A stretch of 64,000 bases of DNA from contig NZ_VFOV01000001.1 in NCBI RefSeq assembly GCF_006716315.1, forward strand, positions 292,501 through 356,500, read 5' to 3'. Below are positions 52,331 to 60,314 of this stretch, piece after piece. The notes beneath the pieces were generated by a model. It made no database searches. It was not told where the DNA came from and worked only from the letters and a program-made list of their open reading frames with translations. The position numbers and the translations under genes are program-made. This DNA is from Nocardioides albertanoniae. Its GTDB lineage: Bacteria; Actinomycetota; Actinomycetes; Propionibacteriales; Nocardioidaceae. Each line of letters opens with the position of its first letter. Positions within the stretch are counted from its first letter, which is position 1.

Positions 52331-53887
52331 TCATGACCTGAGCTCGGTCTTCAGGATCTTGCCGCTGGCGTTGCGAGGCAGCGCGTCCACGACGGCGTAC
52401 GTCTTGGGCCGCTTGTAGTTCGCGAGCCGGTCTTTTAACCAGGTGTCGATCTCGTCGGGCACCAGGTCGTTCCGTACGACGACGAATGCGCGTCCCACCG
52501 AACCGAGCCTGGCGTCGGGTACGCCGATGACCGCCGACTCGACGATGTCGGGGTGGTCGGCGAGGGCGTTCTCGACCTCGGCGGGATAGACGTTGAAGCC
52601 GCCGACGGTGAACATGTCCTTGATCCGGTCGGTGATCTTCAGACAGCCGTGCTCGTCGAGACGACCCACGTCGCCCGTGTGCAGCCAGCCGTCGGCGTCG
52701 ATCGCCTCCTGGGTGGCCTCCGGGTTCTCGAAGTAGCCGAGCATGACGTTGTCGCCGCGGATCCAGACCTCGCCGTCCTCGCCCTGGGCAGCATCCTCGC
52801 CGGACTCCGTGACGGTGCGGATCTCCAGCCCCTCGACCGCGGGGCCGACGACCTGGGCGACGTGGGCGGGGTCTTCACCCGGGCGGGTGGCGGTGGCGAC
52901 CATGCACTCGGTCAGGCCGTAGGCACCCTTGACCTCGTCGATCCCGAGGATGTCGAGCATGTCGGAGAAGAGGCTCTCCGGCACGCTGGCGGCGCCGGCG
53001 ATCGCGAACCGCAGCGAGGAGATGTCGTAGGTCTTCAGGTCGGGGTGGTTGATCAGCGTGGCGAAGATCGTCGGGGCGCCCGGGAGCACGGTGATCTGCT
53101 CGTCCTGGATCAGCTTCAGCGCCTGGGTCGGGTCGTACGTCGCGATCGGATGCACCGCTGCGCCCGAGGTGAAGGCCGCGATGAACCCGGCCTTGTAGCC
53201 GAAGCCGTGGAAGAACGGGTTGACGATGGCGTAGCGGTCTTCGGGCGTGAGTTCGGCGCCCCGGGCCCAGACGTCGGCGACCCCGATCGTCTGGCGCTGG
53301 GCGCTCATCACGCCCTTCGGCTTCCCGGTCGTGCCGGAGGTGAAGAGCAGGTCTGCGACGGTGTCGGGGGTCACCGATGCCTTGGCGCCGTCGAGGCGTT
53401 CGTCGGTGACCTCCTCGCCCTTGGCGAGGAACGCGGACCAGCCGACGACCGGAGCGGAGCTCGCGGCGTCGTCGCCGGACAGGTCGACGATCGCGATCAG
53501 GTGCTCGGGGAGAGGGCCGGCGTCGCGGAGCATCTGCACGTAGTCGGCGCCGAGGAAGCCGTTGAGGGTGATCAGCGCGGTCGCCCGTGACCGCTCGAGG
53601 ATCTCGCGCGCCTCGTGCCCCCGGTAGCGGGTGTTGAGCGGCACCACGGCCGCGCCGATCGTCTGCGCGCCGAGCACCGCGACCGGGAACTCCCAGCGGT
53701 TGGGGGCCCAGATCGCGACGCGGTCGCCGCTGCGTACGCCGGCGGCGAGGAATGCCCGCGCTGCGTTCTCCGCGGCCTCGGCCAGGTCTGTGTAGGTGAG
53801 CGTCGTCGCGCCGTCGACGATGGCCGGTCGGTCGGCGTAGGACTGCTTGGCCTTCTCGAGCAGAGCGGGGATCGTGCGGGGGGTCAT
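52331..53887 (-). CDS. fadD3: FadD3-like acyl-CoA synthetase (HIP-CoA ligase)
   Basis: The 518-residue ANL adenylate-forming enzyme has the P-loop LLFTSGTTGKPKGVMSAQRQ (near residue 179), the GAYGLTEC motif, the TGDVGRLDEHG hinge and a C-terminal catalytic lysine in NASGKILKTEL. Size and flanking genes fit FadD3, which activates the C/D-ring propionate HIP with CoA, the first step of the pathway. It diverges from kstR2, with a KstR2 site between them. ATG 53887 follows AGGAGGC; the upstream frame is rejected because it runs through the regulatory gap. Confidence 0.88.
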   Translation of the reverse strand: MTPRTIPALLEKAKQSYADRPAIVDGATTLTYTDLAEAAENAARAFLAAGVRSGDRVAIWAPNRWEFPVAVLGAQTIGAAVVPLNTRYRGHEAREILERSRATALITLNGFLGADYVQMLRDAGPLPEHLIAIVDLSGDDAASSAPVVGWSAFLAKGEEVTDERLDGAKASVTPDTVADLLFTSGTTGKPKGVMSAQRQTIGVADVWARGAELTPEDRYAIVNPFFHGFGYKAGFIAAFTSGAAVHPIATYDPTQALKLIQDEQITVLPGAPTIFATLINHPDLKTYDISSLRFAIAGAASVPESLFSDMLDILGIDEVKGAYGLTECMVATATRPGEDPAHVAQVVGPAVEGLEIRTVTESGEDAAQGEDGEVWIRGDNVMLGYFENPEATQEAIDADGWLHTGDVGRLDEHGCLKITDRIKDMFTVGGFNVYPAEVENALADHPDIVESAVIGVPDARLGSVGRAFVVVRNDLVPDEIDTWLKDRLANYKRPKTYAVVDALPRNASGKILKTELRS

Positions 53888-53938
53888 CGGATCGGTGCCT
53901 CCTGTGATGAGGCTCTTCAGCGTAGTTGAGCAACTGCT

Positions 53939-53952
53939 TGTTTGGTAGGGTT
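53939..53952. promoter_or_regulatory. KstR2-type operator, site B
   Basis: AGCAACTGCTTGTT matches AnCAAGnnCTTGnT at 9 of 10 fixed positions. It lies between the divergent fadD3 and kstR2 genes, so it can control both, giving autoregulation. Confidence 0.75.
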
Positions 53953-53957
53953 CGTCC

Positions 53958-54575
53958 ATGACTGACACGGGGGTTGCGCCGAGAAGACGAGGCACGGCGA
54001 CGGGGTCCACACGACGGGCCGAGCTGCTCACGTTGGCAGCGGAGATGTTCGCCACCAAGGGGTTCGCCCAGACGACCGTACGCGACATCGCGGACGGTGC
54101 CGGGATCCTCTCCGGCTCGCTCTACCACCACTTCCGCTCCAAGGAAGCGATGCTGACCGAGCTGCTCGCGGGCTTCCTCGACGGGCTCAACGCGCGGTTC
54201 ACCGAGATCGTCGAGTCCGGCGTCGACCCCCAGGCAGACCTCGACGGACTGATCACGGAGTCGTTCCAGACGATCCATCGGGAGCGGCTCGCCGTCGCGC
54301 TCTACCAGAACGAGGCGTCATTCCTCTCCACCGTCGAGGGCTTCGAGTTCGTCGCCGAGCGCTCGCGTGAGAACGAGGCGCTGTGGATCCGGGTCATCGA
54401 GGCCGGTCAGGCCGCGGGCGTCTTCCAGGCGTCCCTGGACCCGGCACTGACCTACCGCTTCATCCGTGACGGCGTCTGGTCCACCGTCGCCTGGTATCGC
54501 CCCGACGGGCGGCACACCCCCGAGACGCTCTCGGAGCAGTATCTGAAGCTGCTCCATGCTGGGATCCTGGCCTGA
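53958..54575 (+). CDS. kstR2: TetR-family repressor KstR2
   Basis: The 205-residue protein has a TetR HTH in which FATKGFAQTTVRDIADGAGILSGSLYHHFRSKEAML closely follows mycobacterial KstR2 as I remember it, and a C-terminal domain with YRFIRDGVWSTVAWYRPDG. KstR2 represses HIP-catabolism genes and is released by HIP-CoA. It diverges from fadD3 and shares site B. Context (ipdAB, fadE30, fadA6, ipdF) supports the identification. Confidence 0.92.
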   Translation: MTDTGVAPRRRGTATGSTRRAELLTLAAEMFATKGFAQTTVRDIADGAGILSGSLYHHFRSKEAMLTELLAGFLDGLNARFTEIVESGVDPQADLDGLITESFQTIHRERLAVALYQNEASFLSTVEGFEFVAERSRENEALWIRVIEAGQAAGVFQASLDPALTYRFIRDGVWSTVAWYRPDGRHTPETLSEQYLKLLHAGILA

Positions 54576-54585
54576 CGGGAGATCT

Positions 54586-54670
54586 CCCAGGGATACCCGG
54601 CCGACCGGGTATCCCTGGGGTTGACGGGCACTGGAACACCCGTCAACCCCATGAAGTGCCCGTCCAGTGC
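54586..54670. terminator. Compound hairpins between kstR2 and ipdB gene ends
   Basis: The first hairpin has 15-bp perfect arms (54586-54600 and 54605-54619, CCCAGGGATACCCGG, loop CCGA). The second has 12-bp arms (54617-54628 and 54639-54650, GGGGTTGACGGG). A third pairing joins GCACTGGA (54628-54635) with TCCAGTGC (54663-54670), so alternative folds are possible. It separates convergent genes and probably terminates both. Confidence 0.85.
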
Positions 54671-54681
54671 TCCCCGCCGTC

Positions 54682-55437
54682 TCAGGGTTCGGGCACCTCG
54701 CGGTGACGGAGACCCTTGGGATCTTCCGCCTCGATGATCGCCAGCTCGGCGGGGGTGGGCTCGCGGGTGAGGGGGGCGGACGAGGCGTCGATCTCGAAGC
54801 CGGTGGCCTCCTGGAGCTCCTCGGGAGTGACGCCGGGGTGGATCGAGTCGACCTTGATCAGGCCGTGCTCGTCGTAGCCGAAGACAGCCAGGTTGGTGAC
54901 GACGACGCCGAGGCCGTGATACTTCCCGGCCGGGCCGGTGGCGCGGTCGTTGCCGACGCCGCTGACCACGTCGACGTCGTCGACGAAGATGCGGGCGGAG
55001 TGCTTCGCGACCCAGTAGTCGACACGGTGGTTGACGGTGTTGCCCGGGGCGCCGCGTACGCCGATCAGCTGGCGCTTCGGCTTGCGCCAGTCGCCGATCG
55101 AGGAGATGTTCTGGTTGCCGTGGCGGTCGATCTGGCTGGCGCCCATCATCGAGTGGCGGCGGCCGCTGGCGACGATGTCGAAGATGCTGCGGAACGGCAC
55201 CCATGCCTCCGGGGTGCCGCCGGCCGCCGCGGACTTCAGCAGCGGGGGAGCCTCGGACATCATGAACGCCTCACCGTCGCTGAGCGCGAGCTCGGGGGTG
55301 TGGGTGGCCTTGGCCAGGCGTACGCCGATGGCCGGGACGATCCCGACGGCGTGGGCGAGCACCTCGCCGGAGCCCTTGAAGGCGTCGGAGACGGCGGCGA
55401 CGCAGATGTCTGCTCGGCTGATGGTCTGCACGGTCAC
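54682..55437 (-). CDS. ipdB: IpdB, beta subunit of the steroid ring-C hydrolase
   Basis: The 251-residue CoA-transferase-fold protein (FRSIFDIVASGRRHSMMGASQIDRHGNQNISSIGDW) matches the IpdB subunit. IpdAB is not a transferase: it opens the last steroid ring of COCHEA-CoA by a retro-Claisen hydrolysis. The GTG start overlaps the ipdA stop by 4 nt (GTGA). It is the last gene of the six-gene operon from echA. Confidence 0.92.
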   Translation of the reverse strand: MTVQTISRADICVAAVSDAFKGSGEVLAHAVGIVPAIGVRLAKATHTPELALSDGEAFMMSEAPPLLKSAAAGGTPEAWVPFRSIFDIVASGRRHSMMGASQIDRHGNQNISSIGDWRKPKRQLIGVRGAPGNTVNHRVDYWVAKHSARIFVDDVDVVSGVGNDRATGPAGKYHGLGVVVTNLAVFGYDEHGLIKVDSIHPGVTPEELQEATGFEIDASSAPLTREPTPAELAIIEAEDPKGLRHREVPEP

Positions 55438-56264
55438 AGGTAACGCTCCTCGAACTCGGTCCAGCCCTCGTTGGGTCCAGCGTCGGTCTCAGGGTCGGCC
55501 TTGGCTGCGGCGACGTACGCCTTCTGGAACTCCTCGTCGCGGCCGTAGTCGGGCTCGCAGGTGGTGAAGTGGGCGCCGCCCGGGGCCTCGACGACGTGGT
55601 TGACGAAGATCCGGGGGACCAAGAGGGTCTGCGGCGGGGCCTTGGCGGTCAGGTCGTCGGTGGAGACGATCTGCTCGACCGACATGATCGTGGTGTCGGC
55701 GGCCATCGCGAAGAGGTCGTCGAAGTAGGGGTCGGGGCCGAGGTACTGGCCGTTGCCGGCCGCGTCGGCGCGGTTGAGGTGGATCAGCGAGACGTCGAGG
55801 CGGAGGCCGGGCACGGCGACGTACTCCTCGTCGTCGTAGGGCGACCTCACCGTCTTGAGGTCGGGGTTCATCGCCATCACGTCGCTACCGAGGCCGGCCC
55901 GGATCGGCTGGAACGAGAGCCGGTTGGCGCCCGCCTTGAGGCCGGCGACGAACATGCCCTCGTCGTACTCGCTCGTCTCCGGGATCTCGCCCCGCTCGCG
56001 GGCGCGGGTGAAGTTGGGGTCGAGCGGGACCGAGTCGAGACTGACGAAGCCGTAGACCAGCTTGCGGATCTTCCCGGCGCGTGCCAGCAGACCGACGTCA
56101 GGGCCACCGAAGGCGACCACCGTCAGGTCGGTGATGTCGCTGCGGAGGATCTCCTTCACCAGGGCCATCGGCTTGCGGCGGGAGCCCCAGCCGCCGATCC
56201 CGATGGTCATCCCGGACTCGAGCTTGCTGGTCACCTCGGTGAGGGGGAGGGTTTTATCGAGCAT
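55434..56264 (-). CDS. ipdA: IpdA, alpha subunit of the steroid ring-C hydrolase
   Basis: The 276-residue class I CoA-transferase-like protein has KLESGMTIGIGGWGSRRKPMALVKEI (GIGG loop) and AFGGPDVGLLARAGKIRKL. With IpdB it forms the heteromer that cleaves ring C. ATG 56264 follows GGAAGGAC and overlaps the end of the preceding dehydrogenase gene by 11 nt. Confidence 0.92.
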   Translation of the reverse strand: MLDKTLPLTEVTSKLESGMTIGIGGWGSRRKPMALVKEILRSDITDLTVVAFGGPDVGLLARAGKIRKLVYGFVSLDSVPLDPNFTRARERGEIPETSEYDEGMFVAGLKAGANRLSFQPIRAGLGSDVMAMNPDLKTVRSPYDDEEYVAVPGLRLDVSLIHLNRADAAGNGQYLGPDPYFDDLFAMAADTTIMSVEQIVSTDDLTAKAPPQTLLVPRIFVNHVVEAPGGAHFTTCEPDYGRDEEFQKAYVAAAKADPETDAGPNEGWTEFEERYL

Positions 56265-57306
56265 GGACGTCCTTCCAGAGCTGGGCGGTCGCGTGGGCGC
56301 GCTTGAAGTAGAGGTGGGCGTCGTGCTCCCAGGTGATCGCCACGCCACCGTGGAGCTGGACCATCTCGGCTGCGACCTGCGAGAACGCGTCGGAGCACCA
56401 GGTCTTGGCGGCCTGGATGAGGCGTACGTCGGGGGTCTCCTGGGTCAGCTCCCAGGCCGCCGCCCAGCTCATCGTGCGAGCTGTCTCGACCTGCACCAGC
56501 AGGTCGGCGCAGCGGTGCTTGAGGGCCTGGAACGAGCCGAGTGGGCGGCCGAACTGGTGGCGCTCCTTGAGGTAGGCGACCGTACGCTCCAGCGCCTCCC
56601 GCGCAGCGCCGGCCTGAAGGGCGGTCATCATGGTCGCGCCGACCGTGGTGACGTACGCCGGGTCGACCGTGCCGATCGGATCTCCGGCGGTGTCGGGTGC
56701 CTGGGCGAGGGCGAGCGTCGCGAGCCGCATCGTCGGATCCAGGGCGGGCGCGGGGGTGATCTCCGCGGCGGCCGGGTCGACGGCGTAGAGACGGTCGTTC
56801 TCGACGAGCAGGAGGATCTCGGCGCCCGGGCCGTCGATGACCATCGGCCACGTCTGCGTGCTCGCGGTCGGGCTCGTGGCGGAGGGGTCTGTCTCTGATC
56901 TGACTGACCGGTCAGTCAGATCAGAACCAGCGGCGTTGGCCGCCAGCGCGGCCGCGGCACCGCCGGCGATCCGTTCGAGCAGCTCATGGGCCGCGGGGGT
57001 GTCCGCGGAGGCCAGGATCTGGGTCGCCAGCAGGGTGCCGACGAACGGCGAAGGCGCCAGGCCGGCGCCCAGCTCCTCCAGGACGAGATGTGCCTCGAGA
57101 TAGGTGCAGCCGACACCGCCGTGGGCCTCCGGGACGGCGAGCGCCGAGACACCGATCTGCTCGGTGAGCGTCTGCCAGAGCGAGGTGTCGTAGCCCTCCG
57201 GTGTGGCCAGCGCCGCACGCAGATCCATCGACGCGGCCCGCTTGGCGATCAGCGTGCGCACCGTCGCGACCAGGTCGGACTGTTCCTCGCTCAGCGCGAA
57301 CCTCAT
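56254..57306 (-). CDS. Acyl-CoA dehydrogenase, FadE33-like
   Basis: The 350-residue ACAD has the C-terminal flavin/active-site helices (RTVAYLKERHQFGRPLGSFQALKHRCADLLVQVETAR and MVQLHGGVAITWEHDAHLYFKRA). It corresponds by position to FadE33, part of the FadE31-32-33 set, and probably forms a heteromer with its neighbours. Residues about 128-138 (SDLTDRSVRSE) are encoded by a 32-bp perfect palindrome that looks like an insertion in a linker. The ATG overlaps the preceding stop by 4 nt. Confidence 0.87.
   Translation of the reverse strand: MRFALSEEQSDLVATVRTLIAKRAASMDLRAALATPEGYDTSLWQTLTEQIGVSALAVPEAHGGVGCTYLEAHLVLEELGAGLAPSPFVGTLLATQILASADTPAAHELLERIAGGAAAALAANAAGSDLTDRSVRSETDPSATSPTASTQTWPMVIDGPGAEILLLVENDRLYAVDPAAAEITPAPALDPTMRLATLALAQAPDTAGDPIGTVDPAYVTTVGATMMTALQAGAAREALERTVAYLKERHQFGRPLGSFQALKHRCADLLVQVETARTMSWAAAWELTQETPDVRLIQAAKTWCSDAFSQVAAEMVQLHGGVAITWEHDAHLYFKRAHATAQLWKDVHAR
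56894..56925. repeat. 32-bp perfect palindrome inside the acyl-CoA dehydrogenase gene
   Basis: Two 16-bp arms meet without a spacer: left arm TCTGATCTGACTGACC, right arm its exact complement. The core TGACTGACCGGTCAGTCA looks like a TetR-family operator. It is in frame in coding sequence and falls in a poorly conserved linker of the protein. Confidence 0.92.
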
Positions 57307-58280
57307 CGGGCCTCCACCAGCCCGTCGCTCGTCAGCACAGCGAGGATCCGGGCGCGGTGCTCGGCTGGGGTGCCCCAGGCGCCGACCAGTGCGCGCACCT
57401 TCAGGATCCACAGACTCAGGTCGAACTCCCGCGTGTAGCCGATCGCGCCGTGCACCTGGAGCGCGGTGCGCGAGGCGAGGTACGCCGCGTCACCGGCCGC
57501 GACCTTCGCGGCCGAGACCGAGCGGGGTGCCGTCGTGGTCCCGGCTTCGAGCTCGACCGCCGCGTTGTGCACCAGCGGAGCCGCGAAGTCCAGGGCGACG
57601 CGTACGTCGGCCAGCAGGTGCTTGACCGCCTGGAACTCGCCGATCGGGCGTCCGAACTGGGTCCGCTGCTTCACGTAGGAGACGGTGTCGTCGAGCAGCC
57701 TCAGCCCGGCGCCGTGCAGCATCGCGGAGCAGGCGAGGGTGCCCAGGTCCAGGGCGGTCGGATCGATCGTGGCGGCGACCTGCTCCCCGAGGGTCACCTC
57801 GAAGAGCCGGCGGCTCGGGTCGGCCGACGTCCGCTCGGCTCCGACCACCGCGTGGTGGAGCGCGTCGCCGAAGGCGTACGTCTGCTCGGCGACGTCGGCA
57901 TCGAGCGCCCGGCCCGAGGACGCCACCGACACCAGCGTCTCACCCGACGCGATGCGTCCGAGCGTCTCGACCTCAGGGGTGTCTGCGAGCAGCGCGGGCG
58001 CGACCGCGACGGACTCGATCCACGGGCCCGGGACACCGTGATACCCGAGGCGCTCGAAGGCGACGGCGAGGTCGGCAGGTGTCGCGCCGACGCCGCCGTG
58101 CTCCTCGGGCGCCAGCAGCCCGGTGACGCCGGTCTCGGCGAGCCGCTGCCACAGCTTGAGCCCTGCCGAGTGGTCACCGGCCGCCCAGCCGCGGGCGACA
58201 GCGGTGACGTCGGCGGCCTCGAGCAGGTCGTCGAGCGCCTCGGCGAAGGCGTGCTGCTCCGACGTACGTCCGAATCTCAC
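57303..58280 (-). CDS. Acyl-CoA dehydrogenase, FadE32-like
   Basis: The 325-residue ACAD is short for the family and has VSYVKQRTQFGRPIGEFQAVKHLLADVRVALD and ALQVHGAIGYTREFDLSLW at the C-terminus. It matches FadE32 in size and position and may supply only part of the FAD/active site of a heteromer. The GTG start overlaps the previous stop (GTGA) and its stop overlaps the next ATG. Confidence 0.87.
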   Translation of the reverse strand: MRFGRTSEQHAFAEALDDLLEAADVTAVARGWAAGDHSAGLKLWQRLAETGVTGLLAPEEHGGVGATPADLAVAFERLGYHGVPGPWIESVAVAPALLADTPEVETLGRIASGETLVSVASSGRALDADVAEQTYAFGDALHHAVVGAERTSADPSRRLFEVTLGEQVAATIDPTALDLGTLACSAMLHGAGLRLLDDTVSYVKQRTQFGRPIGEFQAVKHLLADVRVALDFAAPLVHNAAVELEAGTTTAPRSVSAAKVAAGDAAYLASRTALQVHGAIGYTREFDLSLWILKVRALVGAWGTPAEHRARILAVLTSDGLVEAR

Positions 58281-59434
58281 TGTGCTCCACCCTTCTGGCC
58301 GCCCCTCGGCAGGCCGAGCACGCGCTCGGCGACGATGTTGCGCTGGATCTGGTTGGTGCCGGCGTAGATCGGGCCGGAGAGGGAGAAGAGATAGTCGTCG
58401 AGCCATGGGCCCTCGAGCTCCGCGTCGGGGCCGAGGAGGTCGAGCGCCGTCTCGTGCAGCGCGAGATCGAGGTCGGACCACCACAGCTTGTTGATCGACC
58501 CCTCGGCGCCGACCGATCCGCCGGCCTCGACGTGGGTGACGGTGCCCCAGGTGTAGAGACGGTAGGCCTCGGCGCCGATCCAGGCGTCGACGACCTGGTC
58601 GCGCAGGTGCGGCTGCGGGTCGGTCGCCCACAGATCGAGCAGCCGGCCGGCGGCGGCGCAGAACCGTCCGGGCGAGCGCAGCGACAGACCGCGCTCGTTG
58701 CCGGCGGTCGACATCGCGACCTTCCAGCCGTCACCGACCCCGCCGAGCACGTCCTCGTCGGGCACGAAGACGTCATCGAAGAAGATCTCCGCGAACCCGG
58801 GGGTGCCGTCGAGCTGGTCGATCGGCCGCACCGTGACGCCGTCGGCGTGAAGGTCGAAGAGGAAGTACGTCAGACCCCGGTGCCGCTCGGCGGACGGATC
58901 CGACCGGAAGAGCCCGAAGCCGCGGTCGGCGAAGGGCGCCCGGCTGCTCCAGGTCTTCTGCCCGTTGAGCCGCCAACCGCCGTCGACCCGCGTCGCGGTC
59001 GCCCGCAACGAGGCCAGGTCCGACCCCGCCTCCGGCTCCGACCACGCCTGCGCCCAGACGAGCGTGCCGTCGGTCATGTCGCGGAGATAGCGCTCCTTCT
59101 GCGCCTCGGTGCCGTGCCCGAAGATGATCGGCGCGAGCAGCGAGATGCCGTTCTGGCTGATCCTCGTCGGCGCCCCGCTGAGGTAGTACTCCTCCTCGAA
59201 GATGACCCACTCGGTCAGCGACGCGTCCCGGCCGCCGTACGCCTCCGGCCAGGTGACCACCGACCAGCGGCCCGAGGCCAGGGTGCGCTCCCACTCGCGG
59301 TGCGCCGCGGCGCCCTCGGCGGTGTCCATCGACGGCAGCCGGCCGGGGTTGTTGGCGGCGAGCCACTCGCGGGCCTCGAGGCGGAAGGCCTCCTCGGCCT
59401 CGGTGAACTCCAGGGTCCCCTGTTGGAAAGTCAC
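58277..59434 (-). CDS. Acyl-CoA dehydrogenase, FadE31-like
   Basis: The 385-residue full-length ACAD has WAQAWSEPEAGSDLASLRATATRVDGGWRLNGQKTWSS (flavin-binding middle domain) and ends with YAGTNQIQRNIVAERVLGLPR. It corresponds to FadE31 in order. The GTG start overlaps the echA stop by 4 nt. With the two shorter dehydrogenases downstream it probably forms the complex that desaturates a ring-opened acyl-CoA. Confidence 0.88.
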   Translation of the reverse strand: MTFQQGTLEFTEAEEAFRLEAREWLAANNPGRLPSMDTAEGAAAHREWERTLASGRWSVVTWPEAYGGRDASLTEWVIFEEEYYLSGAPTRISQNGISLLAPIIFGHGTEAQKERYLRDMTDGTLVWAQAWSEPEAGSDLASLRATATRVDGGWRLNGQKTWSSRAPFADRGFGLFRSDPSAERHRGLTYFLFDLHADGVTVRPIDQLDGTPGFAEIFFDDVFVPDEDVLGGVGDGWKVAMSTAGNERGLSLRSPGRFCAAAGRLLDLWATDPQPHLRDQVVDAWIGAEAYRLYTWGTVTHVEAGGSVGAEGSINKLWWSDLDLALHETALDLLGPDAELEGPWLDDYLFSLSGPIYAGTNQIQRNIVAERVLGLPRGGQKGGAQ

Positions 59435-60276
59435 CGCTTCATCGACCTCGCGTCCATGCCGGAGAGCGAGTCCTTGCCGACCTCCGCGTTGTGGGCGTGG
59501 GCGGCGTGGTGGAGGCCGAAGACCGAGTCCATGCCGGTGCGCATGCCCATCAGGTCTTCGGCCTGGTTGACCGCCTTCTTGGCCAGGGCCAGCCCCAGGC
59601 GCGGCATCTCGGCGATCCTTCCGGCGAGCTCCAGCGTCTCGGTCTCGAGGTCGTCGCGGGGCACGACATGGTTGACCATGCCCCAGGTCTCCGCCTGCGC
59701 GGCCGAGAAGCGACCGCCGGTGAAGAGCATCTCCTTGGCGGCGCGCGGGTTGGTGACCCACGGGTGGGCGAAGTATTCGACGCCGGGGATGCCCATCTTG
59801 ACCACCGGGTCGGAGAAGAAGGCGTCGTCGGAGGCGACGATGAAGTCGCAGGACCAGGCCAGCATCAGGCCGCCGGCGATGCAGGCGCCCTGCACCATCG
59901 CGATCGTCGGCTTCGGCAGCTCTCGCCAGCGGCGGCACATGCCCAGGTAGACCTCGGACTCGCGCGCGAAGCGGGAGTCGACGCCCTCCTTGCCGACGTG
60001 GTCCCACCACATCACGGCCTTGCGCTCGAAGCTCTCGTCGACGTCGCGGCCCGGGGTGCCGATGTCGTGGCCGGCGCAGAAGTGCTTGCCGTTGCCGCCG
60101 AGCACGATCACCTTGATGTCGTCGTCGTTGGTGGCGCGGGTGAACGCCTCGTCCAACGCGTAGGTCACCTTCGAGTTCTGAGCGTTGCGGTAGTCGGGGC
60201 GGTTGAGCCGCACCACCGCGACGGGTCCGTGGGTCTCGTAGGTCACGACACTGGTCTCGGTTGGGGTGGCGCTCAT
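59431..60276 (-). CDS. Enoyl-CoA hydratase/isomerase family protein
   Basis: The 281-residue crotonase has the oxyanion-hole segments GNGKHFCAGHDIG and VQGACIAGGLMLAWSCD and the C-terminal helix LALAKKAVNQAEDL. It is the first gene of the ech-fadE-fadE-fadE-ipdA-ipdB operon, so it acts in HIP degradation. It does not look like the shorter EchA20 hydrolase, so its exact step is open. ATG 60276 lies just downstream of KstR2 site C. Confidence 0.88.
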   Translation of the reverse strand: MSATPTETSVVTYETHGPVAVVRLNRPDYRNAQNSKVTYALDEAFTRATNDDDIKVIVLGGNGKHFCAGHDIGTPGRDVDESFERKAVMWWDHVGKEGVDSRFARESEVYLGMCRRWRELPKPTIAMVQGACIAGGLMLAWSCDFIVASDDAFFSDPVVKMGIPGVEYFAHPWVTNPRAAKEMLFTGGRFSAAQAETWGMVNHVVPRDDLETETLELAGRIAEMPRLGLALAKKAVNQAEDLMGMRTGMDSVFGLHHAAHAHNAEVGKDSLSGMDARSMKR

Positions 60277-60292
60277 GCCGCAGACGCTACCA

Positions 60293-60306
60293 AACAAATG
60301 CTTGGT
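60293..60306. promoter_or_regulatory. KstR2-type operator, site C
   Basis: AACAAATGCTTGGT matches AnCAAGnnCTTGnT at 9 of 10 fixed positions and lies in a longer dyad from CCAAAC to GTTTGG (60290-60310). It is centred between the divergent echA operon and fadE30 operon and probably controls both. Confidence 0.8.
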
Positions 60307-60314
60307 TTGGTACG

